A stretch of 64,000 bases of DNA, from assembly GCF_011752045.1 (NCBI RefSeq), contig NZ_JAAKXW010000001.1, forward strand, positions 1,178,001-1,242,000. The letters are read 5' to 3'. The position numbers and the translations under genes are program-made. Below, piece after piece: positions 17,149 to 25,357 of this stretch (position 1 is the stretch's first letter; the number at the start of each line of letters is the position of its first letter). This stretch comes from Microbacterium hydrocarbonoxydans. GTDB lineage: Bacteria > Actinomycetota > Actinomycetes > Actinomycetales > Microbacteriaceae. Under the pieces are notes generated by a model, which worked only from the letters and a program-made list of their open reading frames with translations, made no database searches and had not been told where the DNA came from.

Positions 17149-18591
17149 TCAGCCTTCGAGCGTCACCTCGCGTCGCGCCGGGAGCACGACCGGGTGGGAG
17201 CCCGCCATGACCTCGAGCACGCGGATGACCTGGCAGGAGTAGCCGAACTCGTTGTCGTACCAGACGTAGAGGATGAGGGTGTCTTCATCGGCGATCGTCG
17301 CCAGTCCGTCGACGATGCCCGCGCGGTGCGAGCCGACGAAGTCGGTGGAGACGACCTCGGGCGACTCGACGTAGTCGATCTGCTGGCGCAGCTTCGAGTG
17401 CAGCGAGACGCGGCGCAGGTAGTCGTTGACCTGCTCCTTGGTGGCCGGACGCGAGATCGTGAGGTGCAGGACCGCCAGGGACACGTCGGGGGTGGGGACG
17501 CGGATCGAGCTGCCGGTGAGCTTGCCCTCGAGCTGCGGAAGAGCCTTGGCGACGGCCTTGGCCGCACCGGTCTCGGTGATGACCATGTTCAGCACGGCGG
17601 AACGGCCGCGGCGGTCGCCCTTGTGGAAGTTGTCGATGAGGTTCTGGTCGTTGGTGAACGAGTGCACCGTCTCGACATGGCCCTTGACGACGCCGTAGGC
17701 CTCGTCGATCGCGGCGAGCACCGGGGTGATCGCGTTGGTCGTGCAGGACGCCGCGGAGAGGATGCGGTCGGACTCCTCGATCGTGTCGTCGTTGATGCCG
17801 TGGACGATGTTCTTGAGGGGACTCTTGCCGGGCGCTGTGAGCAGCACGCGGGCGACACCTGTGGAGTTCAGGTGCTGTGACAGGCCGGCCTCGTCGCGCC
17901 AGCGGCCGGTGTTGTCGACGACGATCGCGTCGCGGATGCCGTAGGCGGTGTAGTCGATGGACCCCGGGTCGTCGGAGTAGATCACCTGGATGCGCGTGCC
18001 GTTGGCGATGATCTGCTCGTTCTCCTCGTCGACGGTGACCGAACCGGCGAAGCGGCCGTGCACCGAGTCGCGCAGCAGCAGCGAGGCACGCTTGACGATG
18101 TCGTTCTCGGAGCCGCGGCGGACGACGATGGCGCGCAGGCGCAGGCCGCTGCCGCCGCCGGTGTGCGCGATGAGGATGCGGGCGAGCAGGCGGCCGATGC
18201 GGCCGAAGCCGTAGAGGACGACATCGGTGGGCTCGGCGGCCACGGCGCCCATGGCCGGGGCGAGGACCTCCGCCAGGTAGGCTTCCAGCGTCGCGTCCGA
18301 GCTGTTGCCGCCCTCGACGAGGCGTGCGACGTCGATCGAGGAGGCACCCGGTGCGAGCTTCTGCAGGGTCTCCAGCACGGCGAGGCTGTCCTCGAGGGAG
18401 AGCTCGGCGTGACCGAGCTGGGCGACGCGGTCGTGGACCTCGACGATGCCGGTGGCGGAGAGCCCCAGCAGGCGATGCCCGTGGAGCGACGTCACCACGT
18501 CGCGCTCCCGCCTCAGGGAGCTGATCAGCGGGATCATCCGCTCCGCCAGCTCTTCTCTCGCGGTCCAGTCGTCGCCGTGTGCGTCGTTCAT
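17149..18591 (-). CDS. gap: Glyceraldehyde-3-phosphate dehydrogenase, long (GapB/gluconeogenic) type
   Basis: This 480-residue GAPDH is about 140 residues longer than the glycolytic form. The extension lies at the N-terminus (residues 1-125, largely helical), and the NAD(P)-binding fold begins at V-V-L-Y-G-F-G-R-I-G-R. The active-site cysteine is Cys283 in S-A-A-S-C-T-T-N, and Y-D-N-E-F-G-Y-S is near the C-terminus. The length matches Corynebacterium GapB, which works in the gluconeogenic direction. The start at 18591 is supported by AAGGA five bases upstream. Proximity to pckG and the RamB/PrpR-type regulator fits a gluconeogenic role. The reading frame stays open far upstream, but only this part matches the family. 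Confidence 0.93.
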   Translation of the reverse strand: MNDAHGDDWTAREELAERMIPLISSLRRERDVVTSLHGHRLLGLSATGIVEVHDRVAQLGHAELSLEDSLAVLETLQKLAPGASSIDVARLVEGGNSSDATLEAYLAEVLAPAMGAVAAEPTDVVLYGFGRIGRLLARILIAHTGGGSGLRLRAIVVRRGSENDIVKRASLLLRDSVHGRFAGSVTVDEENEQIIANGTRIQVIYSDDPGSIDYTAYGIRDAIVVDNTGRWRDEAGLSQHLNSTGVARVLLTAPGKSPLKNIVHGINDDTIEESDRILSAASCTTNAITPVLAAIDEAYGVVKGHVETVHSFTNDQNLIDNFHKGDRRGRSAVLNMVITETGAAKAVAKALPQLEGKLTGSSIRVPTPDVSLAVLHLTISRPATKEQVNDYLRRVSLHSKLRQQIDYVESPEVVSTDFVGSHRAGIVDGLATIADEDTLILYVWYDNEFGYSCQVIRVLEVMAGSHPVVLPARREVTLEG

Positions 18592-18725
18592 CTGCATCCT
18601 TGCATGGGTGAGGGCGCGCCGAGATCGTCGGCGCGGATTTGCCGAGGGAGTGCATCGGGGGTGCTTCCAGGGTACGCTTTGCCGCCGCAGGCGCCGAATC
18701 CTCTCGCGCAGTGGAAACTTTACTT

Positions 18726-18737
18726 CTACATACGTGG
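18726..18737. promoter_or_regulatory. Operator copy A of the 12-bp palindromic motif
   Basis: CTACATACGTGG, flanked by A/T-rich bases, ends 4 bp before the ATG of the amidohydrolase gene. It differs from the perfect palindrome at 21272-21283 at two positions. Three more copies lie at 21272, 27990 and 30443. The likely binding protein is the TetR regulator at 22084-22671, by inference. Confidence 0.65.
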
Positions 18738-18741
18738 AATA

Positions 18742-20070
18742 ATGGGCGGCATGCACCACCGAGACGAGGCCGACCTGATCATCCGCGGCGGCCGCATCCA
18801 CCGCTTCGACGCGGAGGAGTCGACCGCGACCGCTCTCGCCGTGCGGGACGGCGTCATCGTGGCTCTGGATGAGAAGGCGGAGGCGCTCCGAGCCCGTGAC
18901 ACGGTCGAGCTCGACGGACGCACCGCCATCCCTGGCGTCAACGACGCCCACCTGCACGCCGCCTGGCTCGGCGCCCGCTGGCCGCACCTGTTCTTCTCGG
19001 AGGACCCCGCCGCGCACCAGCCCTCGGGGCGCCTGGTCTCGACGCCGGCGGAGCGACACGCTGCGCTGCTGCGCGCATGGAGACTGCTCGCGGAGCTGGG
19101 CATCACCAGCTACACCGAGCCCGGCATCGGCCCCGGCGAGGACGAGGGCGAGACCGGATGCTTCGGCACCGGGATGCTCGACGCCTATGTCGAGCTCCAC
19201 CGCGCAGGCGCGCAGACGTCGCGCGTGACGATGCTGCGCCTGTTCGGAACGATCGACGGCGAGAGCACACTGGAGGACTTCGAGCGAGGCCTTCGCATGC
19301 CCGCCCCGCAGACCGATCCCCGGTGGCTGGCGATCACCGGGGTGAAGATCTTCGCCGACGGCATCCCGCCGCTGGCGACGGCCTGGGTGCAGGAGCCGTA
19401 TGCGGACGGGACGACGGGGCACCTGCTCACCCGCGGCGAAGACCCCGTCACCGCCTTCCGCCGGATGGTCGAGCTGGCCGTGCGCGACGGCCGCCAGGTC
19501 GCGGTGCACGCCACCGGCGACCGCTCGATCGAGGAGTTCCTGCTCGCGCTCGAGGGGCTCGGCGCCCCCACAGCATCCGGGCCGCACTACGTCGTGCACG
19601 GAGACCTCGCGACCCCCGACCAGATCGAGCGGCTCCGCCGCATCGGCGCGGGGTTCGCCGTGCAGCCCCTGATCGCCGCGCACACGCACGCCTGGGCCGG
19701 TGCACAGCTCGGGCCCGCGCGCCTCGCGACCGCGTGGCCGCTGCGCGAGATGCTCGACGCCGGCGTGCTCACGACCGTCACGAGCGACGCGCCGATCGCG
19801 ACTCCGGACTGGCGGGCGAGCCTCGATGCCGCGCTCGCCCTCCTCGGCGCCGATGCGGTCGGCACCCGCCGCGCGCTCCTGCGCCGGATGACCGCGGATG
19901 CCGCCCGCCAGGACGGTGCGGAGGCCTGGAAGGGCACGCTCGAGACCGGGAAGGTGGCCGACCTCACCGTCCTCGACGAGGATCCCCTGGAGCCCGGCCG
20001 GCCCTTCGCCGCGGCGGGCGTCGCCCGCACGATCGTCGGCGGACGCACGGTCTTCTCCTCCGGCTCCTGA
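18742..20070 (+). CDS. Metal-dependent amidohydrolase, YtcJ-type (short form)
   Basis: This 442-residue member of the amidohydrolase superfamily begins with the small beta-sandwich (A-D-L-I-I-R-G-G-R-I). The metal motif D-A-H-L-H follows, with a TIM-barrel Lys/His region and the late T-S-D-A-P-I metal Asp. The C-terminal strand is K-V-A-D-L-T-V-L-D-E-D-P. It is about 100 residues shorter than the YtcJ-type paralogue at 55705. It would hydrolyse an amide, imide or similar bond of an unknown small molecule. The ATG at 18742 directly follows operator copy A; an in-frame ATG at 18751 is an alternative. The frame is open upstream but does not look like this family there. Confidence 0.85.
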   Translation: MGGMHHRDEADLIIRGGRIHRFDAEESTATALAVRDGVIVALDEKAEALRARDTVELDGRTAIPGVNDAHLHAAWLGARWPHLFFSEDPAAHQPSGRLVSTPAERHAALLRAWRLLAELGITSYTEPGIGPGEDEGETGCFGTGMLDAYVELHRAGAQTSRVTMLRLFGTIDGESTLEDFERGLRMPAPQTDPRWLAITGVKIFADGIPPLATAWVQEPYADGTTGHLLTRGEDPVTAFRRMVELAVRDGRQVAVHATGDRSIEEFLLALEGLGAPTASGPHYVVHGDLATPDQIERLRRIGAGFAVQPLIAAHTHAWAGAQLGPARLATAWPLREMLDAGVLTTVTSDAPIATPDWRASLDAALALLGADAVGTRRALLRRMTADAARQDGAEAWKGTLETGKVADLTVLDEDPLEPGRPFAAAGVARTIVGGRTVFSSGS

Positions 20071-20105
20071 GTGCGCCGGCGATGCGGCGCGCGGCGCCGT
20101 CGCCA

Positions 20106-20189
20106 CGTCGAGCCGGCGCCGACGCGTCGAGCCGGTGCCCGCCTGACGCCGGGAGGACACCGGCTCGGCAGGAAGTCACCGGCTCGACG
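20106..20189. terminator. Nested direct and inverted repeats between convergent genes
   Basis: CGTCGAGCCGG occurs at 20106-20116 and again at 20125-20135. Inverted copies, CACCGGCTCGG at 20158-20168 and CACCGGCTCGACG at 20177-20189, follow. The pair 20125-20137/20177-20189 is a perfect 13-bp stem, and alternative pairings are possible. It lies between the amidohydrolase and the convergent methyltransferase-like gene and probably ends both transcripts. Confidence 0.6.
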
Positions 20190-20226
20190 GGAGCGCTCCG
20201 GGGTGGAGCGGCGTCCCGGCGGCGCG

Positions 20227-21216
20227 TCAGACCGCGGTCGCGACGAGCACCCGCGGGCTGCCCGGCAGCGCGACCTTCTCACGCACCTGCCACCCGGCGT
20301 CGGCGAGCCAGCCGCGCACCTCGGCCTCGGGGTAGACGACGGTGCCGTCGATGACGAGGTACTCCCCCGCGTGCAGCGCGTCGAGGCCGCGCTGGGCGAC
20401 GTCGTCGTCGAGGAAGAAGTCGAGCACGGTGAGCGTCGCCCCCGGCAGCGCGGCCGCGCGGAGGCTGCGGAAGATCTGCGCGTTCTCCTGGGCGCTGAAC
20501 CGGTGGATGACGTGGTTGGCGAACACCGCGTCGTAGTCGCCCTGAGGGGTCGCCGTCGCCGTGTCGCCGATCTCCACGCGCGCGCGGTCGGCGACCCCGG
20601 CGGCGGCGATCGCCTCGGCGACCCCGCCCTCGAAGCCCTCCGCGTAAAGGAAGGTGGTCCGCAGCTCGGGATTGCGCGCCATCGCCGCGAGCGCGAACTC
20701 CGCCGAGAGCCCCCCGAAGTCGAGGGCGTTCGTCGCCGCGGAGAGGTCGACGAGGCGGCCGAACTCCTGCGCGTGCAGGCGGTTGTACGTCATCACACCG
20801 GACATGAAGGTCGCCCAGCGGGCGTCGTCCATCTGCAGGTCGCCGGGCTCGGCGGTGTCGACCGTGTGCGCGAACTGGAGCCAGTGCGGGTAGCTGATCT
20901 CGCTGAGGAAGGCGAGGAAGGGCGCGAGGTCGATCACGGAATCGGCGCCCGTGAGGTAGGCGGATGCCTCCTCGGTGAGGGCGTACTCGCCGCCGCTGCG
21001 GTCGAGCAGGCCCTTCGCGGCCATGGCGTCGGCGAGGAGCCGTGCGATGCGCTCGCTGACGCCGCACCGCTCCGCGATCTCCGCGGCGGTTGCCGCGCCG
21101 CCGGACACGGCGGCGAAGAGGCCGATGCGACTGGCCTCGAAGAGCTGCTTCGAGGCCATGTACCCGGTCGCGATGTCGAGGATGCGCGCGGCGTCGGGGG
21201 TGGTCGTGTTCATCAT
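20227..21216 (-). CDS. O-methyltransferase-like protein with N-terminal winged helix
   Basis: This 329-residue protein has the layout of plant/actinobacterial class-I O-methyltransferases: a dimerising winged-helix domain (residues about 15-95) and a Rossmann-like SAM domain. The SAM motif I, normally D-x-G-G-G-x-G, reads D-F-G-G-L-S-A. The region of the catalytic base reads N-H-V-I-H-R-F. The glycine-rich loop is therefore degenerate and catalysis is uncertain. AAAGG precedes the first ATG, and a second ATG follows immediately. The perfect operator copy (21272-21283) lies 56 bp upstream, placing it in the TetR regulon with an unrecognised catabolic role. Confidence 0.8.
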   Translation of the reverse strand: MMNTTTPDAARILDIATGYMASKQLFEASRIGLFAAVSGGAATAAEIAERCGVSERIARLLADAMAAKGLLDRSGGEYALTEEASAYLTGADSVIDLAPFLAFLSEISYPHWLQFAHTVDTAEPGDLQMDDARWATFMSGVMTYNRLHAQEFGRLVDLSAATNALDFGGLSAEFALAAMARNPELRTTFLYAEGFEGGVAEAIAAAGVADRARVEIGDTATATPQGDYDAVFANHVIHRFSAQENAQIFRSLRAAALPGATLTVLDFFLDDDVAQRGLDALHAGEYLVIDGTVVYPEAEVRGWLADAGWQVREKVALPGSPRVLVATAV

Positions 21217-21271
21217 GGGTGATGCCTTTCATCAGGGTGCGCCGGCAGCGCATGGTGGTCGACAGGTTTAT

Positions 21272-21283
21272 CTACATATGTAG
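21272..21283. promoter_or_regulatory. Operator copy B, perfect palindrome
   Basis: CTACATATGTAG is a perfect 12-bp palindrome in an A/T-rich context, upstream of the minus-strand methyltransferase-like gene. On the minus strand its 3' half overlaps a possible -10 (TAGATA), the same arrangement as copy C. Confidence 0.7.
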
Positions 21284-21326
21284 GAAATAACGGATGCGAA
21301 TGCGTCCAGTACGAGGTCCACACGGC

Positions 21327-22025
21327 TCAGTCCGCCAGGAACTCGGTGACGGCTGCGCGGAACTCGGCGGCGTGCAGCGCGGCCAGGTGATCTCCGGGGA
21401 CGCGCACGGCACGAGCATCGGGCAGCAGTGCCAGGAACTCCGGCAGACCCGCGACCATACCGTCGTCGACACCACCCAGGAGCAGCGTCGGCTGAGCCGG
21501 CACGCCCGCCGCAGGATCGAACGGCTCGGCGGCCAGTCCCTCGATGAGATCGAGGAGCTCTTCCGGGCGGTTGCCGGGCAGCGACGCCATATGCACGATC
21601 ATCGCACTCAGCGGATCGGCCGGAGCCACTCCCCCGGCGAGCGCCGCACGGGCCGCGGCCAGGTCGACGTGCGCGAACGGCTCGCCCGGCGCCAGTCCGC
21701 CGAGGACCAGCCGCCGGACCCGCACGTCCGGATGCTGCGCGATATCCCAGGCGAGCCTTGCCCCGAGCGAGTAGCCGACGAGGTCGAACGGCTCCTCGCC
21801 GACGGCATCCGCGAGCGCCCGCACGACAACGCTCGTCGGCGCCGCGCCCAGGCCGGGGCTCGCGCCGTGCGCGGGGAGGTCGACGACCACCCGGGGCCGG
21901 CCCGCGAGGGCATCCCGCCACACGGCATCCGGCCAGTCCTCGGATCCGGACGATGCGAGACCGTGCAGGAAGACCACGGCCCGTCCGGAGCCCGGGCTCC
22001 GGCGGACGGACAGGGAAGGAGTCAC
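21327..22025 (-). CDS. Alpha/beta hydrolase
   Basis: This 232-residue alpha/beta hydrolase has the oxyanion segment F-L-H-G-L-A-S-S-G, the nucleophile elbow G-Y-S-L-G, a late Asp in G-G-V-D-D-G-M and the catalytic His in P-G-D-H-L. The fold matches BioH/MenH-like and lactone or ester hydrolases. The GTG start has GAGAGGAC upstream. It is the last gene of the minus-strand operon, 58 bp after the TetR gene, so it is co-transcribed with the oligopeptide-type importer. Its substrate is unknown; an ester or lactone intermediate is plausible. Confidence 0.88.
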   Translation of the reverse strand: MTPSLSVRRSPGSGRAVVFLHGLASSGSEDWPDAVWRDALAGRPRVVVDLPAHGASPGLGAAPTSVVVRALADAVGEEPFDLVGYSLGARLAWDIAQHPDVRVRRLVLGGLAPGEPFAHVDLAAARAALAGGVAPADPLSAMIVHMASLPGNRPEELLDLIEGLAAEPFDPAAGVPAQPTLLLGGVDDGMVAGLPEFLALLPDARAVRVPGDHLAALHAAEFRAAVTEFLAD

Positions 22026-22083
22026 GGCGCGCCGTCCTCTCTGATCGGGCGCGTCGCGATCGAGGGGACCGCGGGCCCCCCGG

Positions 22084-22671
22084 TCAGCGCAGGCGCGCCA
22101 GGAACTGGTCGATGTAGGCCTGATAGTCGGCGACGCGGTCGCCGTCCGGGTACATGAGGTTGATCACGGTCGCGCCGACGGCGACCGAGATGTACTCGTT
22201 CGCCGCGGCGAGATAGTCCTGGTCGCGGATCGCCCCCTCGCCCCTCGCCGCCTCCATCCGCTCCACCAGCGCCGAGCGCCAGTTCGCGAGGTGTCCGCGG
22301 TACAGATCCGCGAGGGTCTCGTTCGCCATCGCGTACTCCCACAGAGCGAGCAGCACCCGTCCTGCGGCGATCTGCTCCGGGTCGCGGGGAATCGTCGCTT
22401 CGAGGAAGCGGCGCAGCGCGGCATCCGCCGTCGCCGGCTCCTCCCCCGCGGCCTGCACGCCCTCGGACATCTGCTGCAGGATCGTCTCGAAGGTCGCCGC
22501 GACGATGCTCTCCTTGCCCGGGAAATAGTGCTTCAGCGCCCCGTTCGCGAACCCCGCCTCCGCGGCGATGCTGCGCATGGTGGCCGCTTCGAAGCCGCCC
22601 TTCAGGATGATGCTCTTGGCGACCTCGACGATGTCCCGCCGGCGCTGGTCGTGATCGATGATCTTCGGCAT
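22084..22671 (-). CDS. TetR/AcrR-family transcriptional repressor
   Basis: This 195-residue regulator has an N-terminal TetR helix-turn-helix (about residues 9-55, with M-R-S-I-A-A-E-A-G-F-A-N-G-A-L-K-H-Y-F). A helical ligand-binding half follows, of the BetI-like C-terminal kind. AAGGAC precedes the ATG at 22671. It is encoded within the importer operon, between the ATPase gene and the hydrolase. A paralogue with a nearly identical N-terminus (M-P-K-I-I-D-H-D-Q-R-R against V-P-R-V-V-D-H-D-E-R-R) lies at 37154. I infer that this protein binds the CTACATATGTAG-type palindromes and represses its own operon and three other promoters. Confidence 0.9.
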   Translation of the reverse strand: MPKIIDHDQRRRDIVEVAKSIILKGGFEAATMRSIAAEAGFANGALKHYFPGKESIVAATFETILQQMSEGVQAAGEEPATADAALRRFLEATIPRDPEQIAAGRVLLALWEYAMANETLADLYRGHLANWRSALVERMEAARGEGAIRDQDYLAAANEYISVAVGATVINLMYPDGDRVADYQAYIDQFLARLR

Positions 22672-22739
22672 GGGGTCCTTCCGGCCGGTGCTGACTCCGT
22701 GTTCCTCCGCGCTGGGGCGTCGGCGCATCCGGCCTGGTG

Positions 22740-23573
22740 CTACCGTACAGCCGCATCGGGCGCCCCCCGCAGAGCCAGCCACCGGGAGCGTCGCTCCCGC
22801 TGGGCGATCGGATCGGCGACCGGTGAAGCCAGCCGCAGCCTCTCCGAGTACGGATGCTGCGGGCTGCGTGTGACCTGCTCGCCCTCGCCGACCTCGACGA
22901 GCTCGCCCCGGTACATCACCGCGACGCGGTGGCACACCCGGCGCACGACGCCGAGGTCGTGCGAGACGAACAGATAGGAGACGCCCGTGTCGCGCTGCAG
23001 TTCGATGAAGAGGTCGAGGATGGTCGCCTGGGTGGTGAGGTCGAGGGCGCTCACGGGTTCGTCGCAGACGATGAGTCGCGGACCGCGCACCAGGGCCCGC
23101 GCGATCGCGATCCGCTGGCGCTGACCGCCGGAGAACTCGCTCGGGTAGCGCTCCATCGCCGTCGACGGGAGCCGCACGCGGTCGAGCATCGCGCGCACCC
23201 TGGCCGCCGCCTCCGCCGCGCCGATCCCCGTGGTCAGCAGCGGCTCCGCGAGGATGTCGCCGATCGTCATGGCCGGATTCAGCGACCCGTACGGGTCCTG
23301 GAACACCACCTGGATGTCGTCGGCGAGCGCCCGCCGTGCGCTGCGGCCGAGACCGGCGATCTCCCGGCCGTCGAAGCGGATGCGTCCCCCGGACACCGGC
23401 GCGAGTCCGAGGATCGCCTTGCCGAGGGTGGACTTGCCGGACCCCGATTCGCCGACGAGGCCCAGGCACTCGCCCGGCGCGATGTCGAGCGAGACGCCGT
23501 GCAGGGCGCGGAACGCGTGCCGCCCGCGTCCGTACTCGACGACGAGATCGTTCACCTCGAGCAGGGCGCTCAT
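22740..23573 (-). CDS. Oligopeptide-type ABC importer ATPase (OppF/DppF-like)
   Basis: This 277-residue ATPase drives the importer encoded upstream. Walker A is G-E-S-G-S-G-K-S-T, the Q-loop V-F-Q-D-P-Y-G-S-L-N-P is the Opp/Dpp hallmark, the signature is F-S-G-G-Q-R-Q-R, Walker B is L-I-V-C-D-E-P and the switch His is in F-V-S-H-D. The short C-terminal extension H-P-Y-S-E-R-L matches the family. The ATG overlaps the stop of the permease-ATPase fusion gene (ATGA), so the two are coupled. It would form a heterodimer with the ATPase half of the fusion. Confidence 0.94.
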   Translation of the reverse strand: MSALLEVNDLVVEYGRGRHAFRALHGVSLDIAPGECLGLVGESGSGKSTLGKAILGLAPVSGGRIRFDGREIAGLGRSARRALADDIQVVFQDPYGSLNPAMTIGDILAEPLLTTGIGAAEAAARVRAMLDRVRLPSTAMERYPSEFSGGQRQRIAIARALVRGPRLIVCDEPVSALDLTTQATILDLFIELQRDTGVSYLFVSHDLGVVRRVCHRVAVMYRGELVEVGEGEQVTRSPQHPYSERLRLASPVADPIAQRERRSRWLALRGAPDAAVR

Positions 23574-25357
23574 GCGGTCACCTCCTGGTCGCGAGCGGCG
23601 GCGCGGTCCAGCGCAGCCCGTCCGTCGGCATCGTCGAGCGACGCCGCGATGAGCTCCCGCGTGTACTGCTCGGCGGGGGCGGCGAACAGCGAGTCGACCG
23701 GACCGGATTCGACGATGTCGCCGCCGCGCATCACGATCACGCGGTCGCAGATGTCGGCCACGACGCCGAAGTTGTGGGTCACGATGAGCAGCGCCATGCC
23801 GTACTCGGCCTGCAGCTCGCGCAGCAGCTCCAGCACCTCCGCCTGCACGGTCACGTCGAGGGCGGTGGTGGGCTCGTCGGCGACGAGGAGCGACGGCTTG
23901 CCCGCGATCGCGCCGGCGATGAGCACGCGCTGGGCCATGCCCCCGGAGACCTGGTGCGGGTAGCTGCGCATCACGCGCTCGGGCTCGGCGAGACCGACGC
24001 GCAGGAGCATCGCCCTGGCGCGTTCCCTGGCATCGGCCCGGCTCAGGCCGTGCGTGTGCCGCAGCGGCTCGATGAGCTGGTGGCCGATCGTGTAGGAGGG
24101 GTCGAGGTTGCTCATCGGCTCCTGCGGAACGTAGCCGATCGTGCGGCCGAGCAGCGCCTGACGCTGCTTCGCCGTCGCCCGGCTCATCTCGGCGCCGCCG
24201 ATCAGGATCGAGTCGGCTTCGGCGCGTCCGGTGGAAGGGAGCAGGTCGAGCACGGAGAAGATCGTCTGCGACTTGCCGGAGCCGGACTCGCCGACGATGC
24301 CGACGACCTCCCCCGGCGCGACGTCGAAGCTCACGCCGTGCACGACCTCGGTCTCCCCGGAGGGCGTCGCGTGCGACACCCGGAGGTTCTCGACGCGCAG
24401 GGTGGCGGGTTCGGCGGCGGGGCGGACGGATCCCGTCGCGGCTGCGACCGAGGGCACGGCATCCGCCCTCCGTCTGCTCACCCGCGGCGTGCGCACCTGC
24501 ACGAGTTCCGCCAGTGTCGAGCCCATGATCGCGAGCACCGCGATGGTGAGCCCCAGCGCCGCCGACGGCCACAGCAGCATGAGCGGGTAGGTGAGCATCA
24601 GGCGGAAGCCCTCGAGCATCATCGCGCCCCAGCTGGGCACATTCGAATCCCCGATGCCGAGGAACTGGAGGCCGGCCTGCATGCCCATGGCGATGCCGGC
24701 GGTGAGCGCGGTCTGGATGATGACGGCCGGGTAGACGGCCCGGATCACGTGCCGGAAGATGATGCGGACGTCCGAGAGTCCGGACACGCGCGCGGCGTCG
24801 ATGTACGTCTCCCCGCGCACGGCCAGCGCCTGCGACCGCGTGATGCGGAAGTAGCCCGGCACCATGAACACACCCACGGTGACCATCAGCACCTCGAAGT
24901 TGTTGCGGCTGCCCGCCGCCACCACGAGAAGGATGATCATTCCGGGGATCGACTGGAGCGCGTCGCTGATCCAGGTCGCCACGCGGTCGAAGACCCCGCC
25001 GAAGTAGCCTGCGGCGATGCCCGATGGCACCCCGATCACGACGGCGGCGACGATGGTGATGAGGGCGCCCCAGATCGTCGTGCGGGTGCCGTGGATGAGG
25101 CGGGAGAGGATGTCGCGTCCGGTCGAGTCGCCGCCGAGGAGGTGCTCCGGCCCCGGGGGCGCCTTCGCCGCGGTGAGGTCGACGAGGTTCGGGTCCATCG
25201 GCGCGAGCAGCGGCGCGAAGACGCCGACGAGCACGATCAAGAGGAAGATCGCCAGCGGCACGAAGCCGCCCGGATGCCGGAGGAACCGCCGGAGCAGGCC
25301 GGAGCGGCGCTTCTGCGCGGCGCGGTCGAAGGCGACGCGGATGTCTGTGGTGGTCAT
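23570..25357 (-). CDS. Fused oligopeptide-type ABC permease and ATPase (DppC-DppD fusion)
   Basis: This 595-residue protein joins two normally separate subunits. Residues about 1-300 are a DppC-type permease: a first helix near 33-53, then the loop H-L-L-G-G-D-S-T-G-R-D-I-L-S-R and five further helices. An Arg/Ala-rich linker leads to an ATPase from about residue 320. Walker A is G-E-S-G-S-G-K-S, the Q-loop Y-V-P-Q-E-P, the signature V-S-G-G-M-A-Q-R and Walker B L-L-V-A-D-E-P. Start and stop both overlap neighbouring genes by ATGA. The fusion fixes permease and ATPase at 1:1 and is known in actinobacterial importers. The substrate may be a peptide or another amide-like compound. Confidence 0.92.
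   Translation of the reverse strand: MTTTDIRVAFDRAAQKRRSGLLRRFLRHPGGFVPLAIFLLIVLVGVFAPLLAPMDPNLVDLTAAKAPPGPEHLLGGDSTGRDILSRLIHGTRTTIWGALITIVAAVVIGVPSGIAAGYFGGVFDRVATWISDALQSIPGMIILLVVAAGSRNNFEVLMVTVGVFMVPGYFRITRSQALAVRGETYIDAARVSGLSDVRIIFRHVIRAVYPAVIIQTALTAGIAMGMQAGLQFLGIGDSNVPSWGAMMLEGFRLMLTYPLMLLWPSAALGLTIAVLAIMGSTLAELVQVRTPRVSRRRADAVPSVAAATGSVRPAAEPATLRVENLRVSHATPSGETEVVHGVSFDVAPGEVVGIVGESGSGKSQTIFSVLDLLPSTGRAEADSILIGGAEMSRATAKQRQALLGRTIGYVPQEPMSNLDPSYTIGHQLIEPLRHTHGLSRADARERARAMLLRVGLAEPERVMRSYPHQVSGGMAQRVLIAGAIAGKPSLLVADEPTTALDVTVQAEVLELLRELQAEYGMALLIVTHNFGVVADICDRVIVMRGGDIVESGPVDSLFAAPAEQYTRELIAASLDDADGRAALDRAAARDQEVTA

Noticed and set aside
18592..20160. Open upstream extension of the GAPDH frame to 20160
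   Set aside because: The extension is antisense to the amidohydrolase and has shadow-like composition; GAPDH homology starts after 18591, where AAGGA supports the start.
22740..24572. 610-codon minus-strand frame upstream of the OppF-type ATPase
   Set aside because: Only the part from 23573 onward matches an ATPase; the rest is an out-of-frame shadow of the fused permease-ATPase gene.
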